NCBI RefSeq assembly: GCF_049587675.1
Contig: NZ_JBAVEJ010000048.1
Coordinates: 1-64,000 of the forward strand
Length of the DNA: 64,000 nucleotides
DNA from: Sulfuricaulis sp049587675
Lineage (GTDB): Bacteria > Pseudomonadota > Gammaproteobacteria > Acidiferrobacterales > Sulfurifustaceae
Direction of reading: 5' to 3'
This document shows positions 16,278-24,734 of this stretch, in pieces. The notes beneath the pieces were generated by a model. It ran no database searches. It saw only the letters and a list, made by a program, of their open reading frames with translations, and was not told where the DNA came from. Every line of letters starts with the position of its first letter. Within the stretch, counting starts at the first letter, position 1. The position numbers were made by a program, and so were the translations under genes.

Positions 16278-17399
16278 ATGAAATTTCCGTGGCAGGTTAT
16301 GCCCATCCTGTTCCGTACTGTCAGGTGGCGTTGGTTCATGGCCGTGTTAGTCCTGGGTGCGTGCCCATATGTTTCCGCAAGCGAACAAGACATATACTTG
16401 CGCGGCTATGTGGACGCGCTGCTGGATAGCCGTTATCCCGGTTTGGGGCTTCGCGTGCAGGCGGTCAAGCCGGATGCGGGCGTCACGCTGACTTCGCGCA
16501 CCTGCCTTGGTCCATCCCAGAAGCGTGATGTCACATATCTGCTCACCAAATCCGGACAGGTCAAAACCGTGTTTTGGGCGTTATCCACGGATTGTGACAA
16601 GTCTTCTTCCACGCCGGAATCGGACGCGGCAGCGCCGGCGCCGGTCGATATACATGCACTACCGGAGACGGAGCTGTTCGCGCCGTTGCTGGCCGATCCG
16701 CGCCAACCGCGTTTTTCAATGAGCTATCAGCACTACAGCAGTAGCAACGACCGGGAATTCGCCGCGTCCAGCGTGGCGGTCGGAGAATATTTCGGTCTGG
16801 CGACGGGTCTGTTCGGAGAATACGGCAGCTCTCAGATCGGAATCCAGGCCGCGGTGTTCGCGTTGTTCAATCTCGATGCGCCATCGAGCGATCTCATCAA
16901 TGCGGACTACTGGTTCGGCTTGCCGATCAGTTACCGTCGCGGCCCGTGGTCGTATCTGGTACGGTTGTATCATCAGAGTTCGCATCTCGGCGATGAGTTC
17001 ATTCTCGGCAATCCGAGCGTCAACCGGGTGAACCTGAGTTACGAGGAACTGGAAGGACTCGTCTCCTATGAATGGGAGCGGTGGCGTGTTTATGGCGGTG
17101 GCGGGTATCTGGTGCATTCGGAGCCGGAACTCGCCCCCAAGCAGGTGCATGGTGGCTCCGAATACCTTCTGCCACGTGCGGCCGGCAAGTTTGACCTCGT
17201 CGCCGCGGTGGATGTGCGCGCTTCCGAGGAACTCGATTGGGGCAGCAGCCGCTCCTACCAGGTGGGCTTTGAGTTCAAACGCAGCACTTCGCGGCGAGTG
17301 CGCCTGATGCTGGAGCATTTCAGTGGTCATTCGCCCAATGGCCAGTTTTATCGTGAACCCCTGCGCTACACCGGTCTGGGGCTTTACTTCGGTTTCTGA
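16278..17399 (+). CDS. DUF1207 family exported protein, probable beta-barrel
   Basis: A 373-residue secreted protein. The signal peptide spans about residues 1-35 (WFMAVLVLGACPYVSA). The DUF1207 signature ELFAPLLADPRQPRFSMSYQ lies near residue 136, followed by alternating beta strands. The C-terminus ends in aromatic LGLYFGF, as in outer-membrane barrels with a terminal Phe. An N-terminal region (about 36-110) with two Cys precedes DUF1207. The function of DUF1207 is unknown. It is divergent from cfa, with 169 bases between. Confidence 0.8.
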   Translation: MKFPWQVMPILFRTVRWRWFMAVLVLGACPYVSASEQDIYLRGYVDALLDSRYPGLGLRVQAVKPDAGVTLTSRTCLGPSQKRDVTYLLTKSGQVKTVFWALSTDCDKSSSTPESDAAAPAPVDIHALPETELFAPLLADPRQPRFSMSYQHYSSSNDREFAASSVAVGEYFGLATGLFGEYGSSQIGIQAAVFALFNLDAPSSDLINADYWFGLPISYRRGPWSYLVRLYHQSSHLGDEFILGNPSVNRVNLSYEELEGLVSYEWERWRVYGGGGYLVHSEPELAPKQVHGGSEYLLPRAAGKFDLVAAVDVRASEELDWGSSRSYQVGFEFKRSTSRRVRLMLEHFSGHSPNGQFYREPLRYTGLGLYFGF

Positions 17400-17503
17400 C
17401 CGTTGGGGCGCCGAAATGACGGATTTCCCGGCGAAAAACTGTTGGCGGAATGCGCCGGGCATACTATTCTTAGCGTTACTTGGAAATCACAGGCAGGTGT
17501 TCC

Positions 17504-18766
17504 ATGGCTCTGAATCTGAAAATGAATCTCGACAAAAAATCCTTGATCCAGATAGTCGTTTTGGTGGTGCTTATCGCGGTTGGTGCAGGCGCCTATTTCA
17601 TGCAGCAGGGTGGCGGCGGACTCGACTTCGGCTTCATCACCGGTTTCTTTGAGAGCAAACCGACCACCACGCGCGCACCCGCGGCCAAATCGCAAGCGCC
17701 GGCGGCGGACAGGAAGTCCGGTATCGCGTCGGCGCCGGTCGACGTCAAGGCCAAGGCCGACGCTCCCGCGATTCCCGCATTGCCCGCCAAGGGCCAAATT
17801 CACGGCAAGCCGTTTGTCGTTGAAAGCAGCAGCATCGAAAATGGCACCCTAACGTTGCGTCTGGGTAAAGACGCGAGCGCCGATCTCGAAGTCAGGCTGA
17901 TGCTCTCCACGCCGCCGTGGGAGGTTCCGGCAGGAAAAAATTTCAAGGTCACTGGTCCGGCCGGGACAGGCGCCCCGCAGATCGTGTTGGCCTGGAAAGA
18001 AGACGGACAGAATGCACCTTCGGAGCAAAAGTTTACCGACAAATATACCCTCGTGCTCGAGTTTGGCCAGGAGAAGGACAAAAAACTCCCGGGCAAGATT
18101 TCCCTGAGTCTGCCGGATGAAGTGAAAAGCAATGTCGCCGGTACATTCGAGGCTGATATCAAGGGATTCCGTATCGTCAATGGCAAGCCCGATCTCGCCG
18201 CCGATTCAGTGGACACGCTGCAATACCTTGCGTTTCATGAGTTGCTGAAGGGCGACCCGAGCAACACGATGGATATTATCGCCTCGCGTGACGGGCGTTA
18301 TACCCAACCTGACTCGCCGAACATGACCGGTTACCTCGAGGTCGAGTATAGAGTCGGTGGCGGAACGTCACAGATTCAGCGGTACCAGTTTGAAAAGGAC
18401 GGCGGTTCCTGGAAGATTGCAAAAACCCTTAATGCCAACCAACTCGACGAGGCTCATCCCTTGCACGTCCCCGGGCCGAAGGACACTCCGGCGAAGCTGT
18501 TGACTTATCTCGCTGCCAAGAAGTTCGAGGCGGACATTCAGAAGAAATATCCCAAGAAAAGCATTTATGAGCCCGGCTTCACCACGCAGTTCAGTGATAA
18601 ATTCAAAATCGGTGTGTGCGAAACACGTTACAAGCTGGAACCGGCCGGTGAAGCGATGAAAACCGCTTATCTTTTCCGGAACCGTGCCGGTGGTTGGGCG
18701 CTTGATCGTGAACTCGGAAAAAATGAAAAGGTGAACTTTGACACCGGCAGCATCGGCAAACGCTGA
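17504..18766 (+). CDS. Hypothetical single-pass membrane protein, 420 aa
   Basis: After a short basic start a single membrane helix (SLIQIVVLVVLIAVGAGAYF) is followed by a Gly-rich turn and a long Ala/Pro/Lys-rich linker (about 50-95). A mostly beta periplasmic domain then runs to the end. The C-terminal half has EVEYRVGGGTSQIQRYQFE and a single Cys (VCETRY). I recognise no family. A bidirectional terminator follows, so it forms a short transcription unit. Start chosen at ATG 17504. Confidence 0.7.
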   Translation: MALNLKMNLDKKSLIQIVVLVVLIAVGAGAYFMQQGGGGLDFGFITGFFESKPTTTRAPAAKSQAPAADRKSGIASAPVDVKAKADAPAIPALPAKGQIHGKPFVVESSSIENGTLTLRLGKDASADLEVRLMLSTPPWEVPAGKNFKVTGPAGTGAPQIVLAWKEDGQNAPSEQKFTDKYTLVLEFGQEKDKKLPGKISLSLPDEVKSNVAGTFEADIKGFRIVNGKPDLAADSVDTLQYLAFHELLKGDPSNTMDIIASRDGRYTQPDSPNMTGYLEVEYRVGGGTSQIQRYQFEKDGGSWKIAKTLNANQLDEAHPLHVPGPKDTPAKLLTYLAAKKFEADIQKKYPKKSIYEPGFTTQFSDKFKIGVCETRYKLEPAGEAMKTAYLFRNRAGGWALDRELGKNEKVNFDTGSIGKR

Positions 18767-18790
18767 CGCTGCATTTCCGTTTCGCTAAAC

Positions 18791-18824
18791 AAAAAACCCC
18801 GCCATGATGCCGGGGTTTTTTTTT
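18791..18824. terminator. Bidirectional intrinsic terminator
   Basis: AAAAAACCCCG then a 9-base loop then CGGGGTTTTTTTTT. The A-run on one side and the T-run on the other allow it to end both the plus-strand gene that stops at 18766 and the minus-strand cold shock gene. Confidence 0.9.
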
Positions 18825-18863
18825 GACCGGTGATCCGGCCGTTCAATCATCGATCAGTTGGCG

Positions 18864-19070
18864 TCAGGCGAGCGGTTTCACCACCGTAGCCTGGATACCT
18901 TTCGGTCCCATCTGACTTTCAAACCCCACCCGCTGTCCCTCGGCCAGTTTCTTGTAGCCTTCGGCCTGGATCACGGAGTAGTGCACAAACACATCGGCGG
19001 TGCCGTCCTGGGGAGCGATAAAACCAAATCCTTTGGCCTCGTTAAACCACTTTACAGTACCCCTATGCAT
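18864..19070 (-). CDS. Cold shock domain protein (CspA family)
   Basis: A 68-residue single cold-shock domain. RNP1 KGFGFIAPQDG and RNP2 DVFVHYSVI are both visible, after the start MHRGTVKWFNEA. It binds single-stranded RNA and DNA and acts as an RNA chaperone. The ATG at 19070 is the usual start; a GTG 15 bases upstream is in frame. The 256-base upstream gap, before the amt gene on the same strand, is long enough for the long cold-responsive leader common to csp genes, though such folding is not demonstrated. Confidence 0.95.
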   Translation of the reverse strand: MHRGTVKWFNEAKGFGFIAPQDGTADVFVHYSVIQAEGYKKLAEGQRVGFESQMGPKGIQATVVKPLA

Positions 19071-19327
19071 GGCGAATAACCCCACTCAATTATTTAATTT
19101 ATGAAAATTTCATACGTGCTGTGATGGTGGAAATTTCGCCAGGACATACTGCGGAGCCCGCAAACACCAACATGACAACAAACGGCAGCACATGACTGCG
19201 GAATCAGTATAACGAGTTTCATATTCGTGTACAGCCGATGTCATCACCCGCGAGGGCCGCAGACTTGGTTTTTCACGTGGTTTTACAATGAATTTCGTAA
19301 GGTGAAATTTGTTATGTTTGCGGCTCT

Positions 19328-20623
19328 TTAGAGGTTGTACCCCGTCTCGTTGTGCAGCACGGTATCGAGACCTTCCGTCTCATGCTCGATCGAGACACGT
19401 AGTCCCACGATGGCGTCGATCAGTTTGAGGAGTAAATACGAGACCGCGCCCGACCAGGCGGCGGTGACGAGAACACCGGTGATTTGGGTCAACACCTGTT
19501 TGCCCATGGTCATGCCTTCGGCGAAGCCGACACCGCCCAGCGTCGTGGCGGCAAATACACCGGTCAATGTGGTTCCGAGAACACCGCCCACGCCATGCAC
19601 GGGGAACACGTCGAGCGAATCGTCCACGTGCAGTGAACGCTTCATGTAATTGGTGGCCATAAAGCATACCAGCCCGGCACTGACACCGATCACGAGCGCG
19701 CCCAGTGGGCCGACAAAACCCGAGGCCGGCGTGATGGTGCCCAGTCCCGCGACCATGCCGGTGACAATGCCGAGCACGGAAGGTTTGCCGAAACGGATCC
19801 ATTCGCAGAACATCCACGTCAGCGAACCGGCGGCGGCGCCGAGGTGAGTCGCCAACATGGTCATGCCAGCGGTGCCATTGGCGGCGAGCGCACTACCGGC
19901 ATTGAAGCCAAACCAGCCAACCCACAGCATGCAGGCGCCGATCACGGTCATGGTGAGGTTGTGCGGCGGCATCGCCGTTTCCGGAAAACCCTTGCGCTTG
20001 CCAAGCACGAGCGCCGCCACGAGCGCGGCGACACCGGCGTTGACGTGCACCACCGTGCCGCCGGCAAAGTCCATCACGCCGAGTTTCTGCAGCCAGCCAT
20101 CGCCCCAGACCCAGTGACAGACCGGGACGTAGACCAGCAGCAGCCAGAACAAACTGAAGAGCATCATGGCAGAGAATTTCATGCGCTCGGCGAAAGCACC
20201 CACGATGAGCGCCGGCGTGATGATCGCAAACGTCATTTGGAACATGGCAAACACGGTCTCGGGAATATCACCCTTGAGCGTATTCACGCCGACGCCGGCC
20301 ATTAGCGACTTGCCCATCCCACCGAGCCAGGCGTTGCCGTCGCCAAAGGCCAGGCTGTACGCAAACAGTACCCAGATGATGGATACCATGCAGGTGATGG
20401 CGAAACATTGCATCAGGATGGAAAGCACGTTCTTGGTGCGCACGAGTCCGCCATAGAACAGGGCCAGCCCGGGTATCGTCATGAACAACACGAGCACGGA
20501 AGAGATCAGCATCCAGGCCGTGTTGGCCATGTTAAGCGTCGGCGCTTCCGCGGCGAATGCAAGCGTCGGCGCGGCAAGCAGCGGCAAGACAACGCCCAGT
20601 CTCCAAGATTTACGGTTAGTCAT
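19328..20623 (-). CDS. amt: Ammonium transporter Amt
   Basis: A 431-residue Amt/MEP/Rh channel with a signal-like N-terminus (residues 1-24, ending AFAAEA) and eleven hydrophobic segments. Key residues are visible: the AFAERMKFS loop, the first pore His in TVVHVNAGVAAL, and the twin His in FPVHGVGGVLG. It moves ammonium across the inner membrane. The ATG at 20623 follows AGGAGG seven bases upstream. No glnK gene is adjacent, unlike the common glnK-amtB pair. Nitrogen control could not be read from the upstream region; no convincing sigma-54 site was found. Confidence 0.95.
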   Translation of the reverse strand: MTNRKSWRLGVVLPLLAAPTLAFAAEAPTLNMANTAWMLISSVLVLFMTIPGLALFYGGLVRTKNVLSILMQCFAITCMVSIIWVLFAYSLAFGDGNAWLGGMGKSLMAGVGVNTLKGDIPETVFAMFQMTFAIITPALIVGAFAERMKFSAMMLFSLFWLLLVYVPVCHWVWGDGWLQKLGVMDFAGGTVVHVNAGVAALVAALVLGKRKGFPETAMPPHNLTMTVIGACMLWVGWFGFNAGSALAANGTAGMTMLATHLGAAAGSLTWMFCEWIRFGKPSVLGIVTGMVAGLGTITPASGFVGPLGALVIGVSAGLVCFMATNYMKRSLHVDDSLDVFPVHGVGGVLGTTLTGVFAATTLGGVGFAEGMTMGKQVLTQITGVLVTAAWSGAVSYLLLKLIDAIVGLRVSIEHETEGLDTVLHNETGYNL

Positions 20624-21012
20624 AATTATTCCTCCTGTGGTGCGATTGTTATTTATAAAGCGTCCGTCCCGGTCTCGCCGGTACGGCTGCTTATGATTTG
20701 TTTCCGGCTGTAAACGAATATTTTTCCGTTGCCAATTTTTCCGGTCCTTGCGGTCTGGGTAATGCTTGCACGGTTTGCCCCCGGCGCGAACCAGCCGCAT
20801 CATACAAAACCCGGGCGGTTCCTGAAATGTCATGTCGCCACGCTCTTCTCGCGGGGCAGGGATTGGCCAGTTTCTGCGCGGGAACGGGATTGATTCCGCC
20901 CGGAACGCAGAATATTGCTAATATTCAGCGTGGCGGTTTTTTGTATTGCCCTGAATACCGTTGACCGGCGTGATGATGCAAGCCGGAATAGTTTCTTTTC
21001 GGGAGAGGATCA
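20624..21012. other. Intergenic region between amt and a plus-strand unknown
   Basis: 389 bases without a convincing gene. It contains the amt leader. An imperfect hairpin at about 20872-20912 has outer arms TTCTGCG and CGCAGAA. Next to it is a small dyad GAATATT-gct-AATATTC at about 20909-20925. The two together lie upstream of the gene starting at 21013 and may be regulatory; no factor can be assigned. Confidence 0.5.
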
Positions 21013-21366
21013 ATGGAGGCGCCCAAAATACAAACAGCCATTCCTCAGCGCCGCTACCAGTTCGGCGAGTATACCGGGGTAGTGCTGGGAGAAATTGAAA
21101 GCGGCGACGCCGTGAAATACCTGTACATCCTCGCACTCGTGCGCGAGGGCGAGGGTAAGCCTGGATTTTACGTGACGGCGGAGAAGAATCCCCGGAGCCG
21201 TGCACACGAAGGTTCGCACCGGCTGCGGGTCATCACCCATGGCCTGATTGAAGAAATCGAATCGTCGGACCGTTGGGCTGACATCGATGCTTTTTGCGAG
21301 GAAGCGTTTACGGTGGCGGCCAAGGTGCTCGGGCTGTCGGACGAGAAGCCCGAGCGCCTCGCCTGA
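21013..21366 (+). CDS. Hypothetical protein, 117 aa
   Basis: A small soluble protein beginning MEAPKIQTAIPQRRYQFGEY, with a probable beta-hairpin core (VKYLYILALVREGEGKPGFYV) and a helical end (DIDAFCEEAFTVAAKVLGL). The ribosome site GGGAGAGGA lies 3 to 11 bases before ATG. A reading frame of similar length on the other strand covers the same bases but lacks such a site. The family is not recognised. It is convergent with slyD. Confidence 0.65.
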   Translation: MEAPKIQTAIPQRRYQFGEYTGVVLGEIESGDAVKYLYILALVREGEGKPGFYVTAEKNPRSRAHEGSHRLRVITHGLIEEIESSDRWADIDAFCEEAFTVAAKVLGLSDEKPERLA

Positions 21367-21452
21367 TTCGGTCAAGATGCAGGGTACCTGCCCGTACCGT
21401 TGTGAATTTTCACGCGCAAGCCTTCTGGCGCGCCCCTGGACTGACCCCGGAG

Positions 21453-21935
21453 TCAGTGTTGGTGGCCACCCTCGCCGTGCACGTGGCCATGCTCGAGTTC
21501 TTCCGGGGTGGCGCTGCGGACCGTGGTGATCTCAACGTCGAAGTGCAGGGTCTTGCCGGCCAGCGGATGATTGGCGTCGAGGACCGCGCCGGTTTCCGTG
21601 AGATTGACCACGGTGAGGGTGATGGGCCCGTTTGGACCGTCCGCATAGACGCGTGATCCGACTTCGAGTTTCATATCAGGCGGAAAATGTTCGCGCGGTG
21701 CTTCGAAAACCGCTTCCGGGTTTTTCTCGCCGTAGCCTTCTGTCGGCGCCACGGTGACCTTGGATTTGAAACCGGCCTGGGCGCCTTCGAGTGCTTTCTC
21801 GAGACCCGGGATGATGTTGCTGTGTCCGTGCAGATAGTTGAACGGTTCGCCCCCGCGACTGGAATCGAGTGTCTCACCGCTGTCGTCGGTAAGGGTATAG
21901 TGCATGGAAACGACCATGCCGTTGGCTGCCTTCAT
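21453..21935 (-). CDS. slyD: FKBP-type peptidyl-prolyl isomerase SlyD
   Basis: A 160-residue protein. The FKBP half is split by the insert-in-flap chaperone domain (about 65-125), as in SlyD: the N-terminal YTLTDDSGETLDSS, then FNYLHGHSNIIPGLEKALEG, then the insert beginning KVTVAPTEGYGEKNPE. The C-terminal tail is His-rich (HGHVHGEGGHQH) and may bind nickel or other metals, though it is shorter than in E. coli SlyD. It acts as a cytoplasmic prolyl isomerase and chaperone, and may serve metal-enzyme maturation. Confidence 0.94.
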   Translation of the reverse strand: MKAANGMVVSMHYTLTDDSGETLDSSRGGEPFNYLHGHSNIIPGLEKALEGAQAGFKSKVTVAPTEGYGEKNPEAVFEAPREHFPPDMKLEVGSRVYADGPNGPITLTVVNLTETGAVLDANHPLAGKTLHFDVEITTVRSATPEELEHGHVHGEGGHQH

Positions 21936-22107
21936 GTGGGGGTCCTCTGAAAGGATGGAAAGAACGCGCCACTATATCGTATTTCGGCGTCTCCGCCCAA
22001 GACGATTTTTCATTACCCGGTTCAAGCGGTTTTTCCGCGCGGCGCGACAAGCCGCCGGCGGATGCTTATACTGAAACGCGTAATTTTTCTGCACCCGACG
22101 GTCCGAC

Positions 22108-22392
22108 ATGAGCACCCGCAAACCCCGTGTTGAAATCGAATACTGCAGCCAATGTCGCTTCATCCTGCGCGCATCGTGGATGGTGCAGGAACTGCTAATG
22201 AGCTTCGCCGACGAGCTTGGCGAGGTGGCGCTGGTACCCGGCACCGGCGGCATATTCGAGGTGCGGCTGAACGGCGAGCAACTGTGGAACAAGAAACAGG
22301 CCGGTTGTTATCCCGAACCCAAGGAGATCAAGCAGCTCATCCGCGACCGTATCGCGCCGGGGAAAGATCTCGGCCATAGCGACCGCCGGTAA
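22108..22392 (+). CDS. SelT/SelW/SelH (Rdx) family redox protein
   Basis: A 94-residue thioredoxin-fold protein. Its motif VEIEYCSQCRFILRASW has CxxC where eukaryotic members have CxxU; the codon is an ordinary TGT, so no selenocysteine is used. VALVPGTGGIFEVRLNGEQLW fits the rest of the family. Rdx proteins are small thiol-redox proteins of unclear partner. It is 6 bases upstream of the YjbQ-like gene, which in turn overlaps the S9 peptidase gene, so the three form an operon. Confidence 0.9.
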   Translation: MSTRKPRVEIEYCSQCRFILRASWMVQELLMSFADELGEVALVPGTGGIFEVRLNGEQLWNKKQAGCYPEPKEIKQLIRDRIAPGKDLGHSDRR

Positions 22393-22398
22393 ATCCAC

Positions 22399-22806
22399 AT
22401 GATCTGTTATCTCACTGTCTCCACGCCCGGACAAGGCCTGCATGAATTCACCGACAAGATTGATGCACTGGTACGCGATTGCGGCGTGCGCGAGGGTCTG
22501 TGCACACTGTTTGTGCAACATACCTCGGCGAGCCTGCTGATTCAGGAGAACGCTGATCCGTCGGCGAAGCATGATCTGGAACAATGGTTCAACCGGCTCG
22601 TCAAGGAAAACGATCCGATTTATACCCACCAGAACGAAGGCCCCGACGATATGCCGGGGCATATCAAGTCGGCCCTGACGGCGACACAGATATCCATCCC
22701 CGTTAGCGAGGGGCGGCTCGCGCTCGGCACCTGGCAGGGGGTTTATCTCTGGGAGCACCGGCATCGCGGCGGAGCGCGCCGTATCGTCGTGCACATCGGC
22801 GCGTGA
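22399..22806 (+). CDS. YjbQ family protein (UPF0047)
   Basis: A 135-residue YjbQ-type protein. It carries the family signature CTLFVQHTSASLLIQENADPS and, near the end, LGTWQGVYLWEHRHRGGARR. The conserved His and Glu residues are consistent with metal or phosphate binding. Members have been described as having thiamin-phosphate synthase activity in vitro; the physiological role is unclear. The stop overlaps the GTG start of the S9 peptidase gene by four bases (GTGA). Confidence 0.9.
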   Translation: MICYLTVSTPGQGLHEFTDKIDALVRDCGVREGLCTLFVQHTSASLLIQENADPSAKHDLEQWFNRLVKENDPIYTHQNEGPDDMPGHIKSALTATQISIPVSEGRLALGTWQGVYLWEHRHRGGARRIVVHIGA

Positions 22807-24731
22807 GCGCCGCGCCGAAAATCGCGCCGTACGGCTCCTGGTCCTCGCCGATCACCGCGGAACAGATTGCATCGGGCTCGATCGGCCTCGGCCAGATCGC
22901 GCTCGATGGTCAGGATATTTACTGGAGTGAGATGCGCCCGGCGGAGGCCGGGCGCCATGCCATCGTGCGGCTTCGCGATGGCGTGACCACCGAAGTTCTG
23001 CCCGCGCCGTTCAGCGCGCGGACCCGCGTGCATGAATACGGCGGCGGCGCGTTTACCGTCGCCGATCGCGTAATTTATTTCAGCAACGACGGTGATCAGC
23101 GTCTGTATCGTCTCCCACCCGAAGACGTGCCACAGCCGATTACCCCGCAAGACAGCCGGCGTTACGCCGACGCGGGAATCGACCTGCGGCGTCAGCGCCT
23201 CGTTTGCGTGTGCGAAGATCACCGCGCCGGCGGCGAGCCGGTCAATACGATCGTGGCCGTTAATCTCGATGGCCGCGGCGAGCCGGTCAGCCTGGTTTCG
23301 GGGCATGACTTCTATGCTTCCCCGCGCCTGAGTCCGGATGGCGCGCAGCTTGCCTGGCTGACGTGGAACCACCCGGACATGCCGTGGGATGGTACTGAAT
23401 TGTGGCTGGCGGATATCGCGTCGAATGGGTCACTCAGTAACCAGCGGCGTGTCGCCGGGAGCCGCGACGAATCGGTTTTTCAACCGGCCTTTGCACCGGA
23501 CGGCATGCTTTATTTTGTTTCCGACCGCAGCCACTGGTGGAATCTGTACCGATTCCGTTCCGGACAGATAGAGGCCTTGGCGCCGATGGAAGCGGAATTC
23601 GGCCAGCCACAATGGATATTCGGCATGTCCACCTATGCCTTTGCCTCGGAGCGGCGCATCGTGTGCGCGTTCAACCGCGAGACAACATGGCGCCTGGCGC
23701 TGATCGATACCGAAACGCGCCGGATGGGCATCGTCGAAACGCCGTTTAGCGACATCGGCGGTGTCGCAGCGGATCATGGCAAAGCCGTTTTTGTCGCGGC
23801 GTCACCCACGATGTTGCCCGCCGTGGTGCACCTCGATCTCACGACCCGCCGGTATGAAATCCTGCGTTCATCGAGCACCGCGGTGCCCGAAGCCAGCTAT
23901 TTCGCGACACCACAAGCACTGACTTATCCGGTCTCTGGCGGAGAACAAGCGCATGCGTTTTATTATCCACCCGCGAACCGTGATTTCCGTGCACCGGCCG
24001 GCGCGAAGCCGCCGCTGCTGGTGCTGAGTCACGGCGGGCCGACGTCGGCCACCTCGAGCGCGCTAAATCTCAAGCTTCAGTACTGGACCAGCCGCGGGTT
24101 TGCCGTGCTCGACGTGAACTACCGCGGATCCACGGGCTACGGCCGCGACTATCGGCTGAAGCTCGAGGGGAAGTGGGGCGTCGCCGACGTGGAGGATTGC
24201 CTGGCGGGCGCGCGCTATCTCGTGGAACGCGGCTTGGCGGATGCCGCGTGTCTCGCGATTCGCGGCGGCAGCGCCGGCGGTTACACGACCCTGTGCGCGT
24301 TGACCTTCCACGATCTTTTTCGCGCCGGTGCCAGCTATTACGGTGTGAGCGATTTGGAGTCACTCGCCCATGACACGCACAAGTTCGAGGCACGCTATCT
24401 CGACCGGCTGATCGGCCCGTATCCACTGCGACAGGATTTGTATCGCAACCGTTCACCGATACATCACTTGGACCGGTTGTCATGCCCGGTGATTTTCTTT
24501 CAGGGTCTGGAGGACAAGGTCGTGCCGCCCGATCAGACAGAAAAAATGGTGAACGCCCTGCGCACGAAAGGCATCCCGGTGGCGTACATGCCCTTGACGG
24601 GCGAGTCGCATGGTTTTCGACGCGCGGATAATATCCAGCGTGCGCTCGAAACCGAACTCTATTTTTATTCGCGGGTTTTTGGCTTTACGCCCGCCGATGC
24701 CATTGCGCCGCTGATGATCGACAATCTCTGA
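22803..24731 (+). CDS. S9 family prolyl oligopeptidase
   Basis: A 642-residue protein without signal peptide. The N-terminal beta-propeller (about 30-370) contains WD-like SPRLSPDGAQLAWLTW. The alpha/beta-hydrolase domain contains LVLSHGGPTSATSSALN. The catalytic triad is Ser490 (RGGSAGGY), Asp571 (LEDKVVPP) and His603 (GESHGFRR). It resembles cytoplasmic acylaminoacyl-type or dipeptidyl peptidases. The GTG start overlaps the YjbQ stop. It converges on the minus-strand ferredoxin fusion gene, leaving only 3 bases between the two. Confidence 0.93.
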   Translation: MSAAPKIAPYGSWSSPITAEQIASGSIGLGQIALDGQDIYWSEMRPAEAGRHAIVRLRDGVTTEVLPAPFSARTRVHEYGGGAFTVADRVIYFSNDGDQRLYRLPPEDVPQPITPQDSRRYADAGIDLRRQRLVCVCEDHRAGGEPVNTIVAVNLDGRGEPVSLVSGHDFYASPRLSPDGAQLAWLTWNHPDMPWDGTELWLADIASNGSLSNQRRVAGSRDESVFQPAFAPDGMLYFVSDRSHWWNLYRFRSGQIEALAPMEAEFGQPQWIFGMSTYAFASERRIVCAFNRETTWRLALIDTETRRMGIVETPFSDIGGVAADHGKAVFVAASPTMLPAVVHLDLTTRRYEILRSSSTAVPEASYFATPQALTYPVSGGEQAHAFYYPPANRDFRAPAGAKPPLLVLSHGGPTSATSSALNLKLQYWTSRGFAVLDVNYRGSTGYGRDYRLKLEGKWGVADVEDCLAGARYLVERGLADAACLAIRGGSAGGYTTLCALTFHDLFRAGASYYGVSDLESLAHDTHKFEARYLDRLIGPYPLRQDLYRNRSPIHHLDRLSCPVIFFQGLEDKVVPPDQTEKMVNALRTKGIPVAYMPLTGESHGFRRADNIQRALETELYFYSRVFGFTPADAIAPLMIDNL

Positions 24732-24734
24732 CGC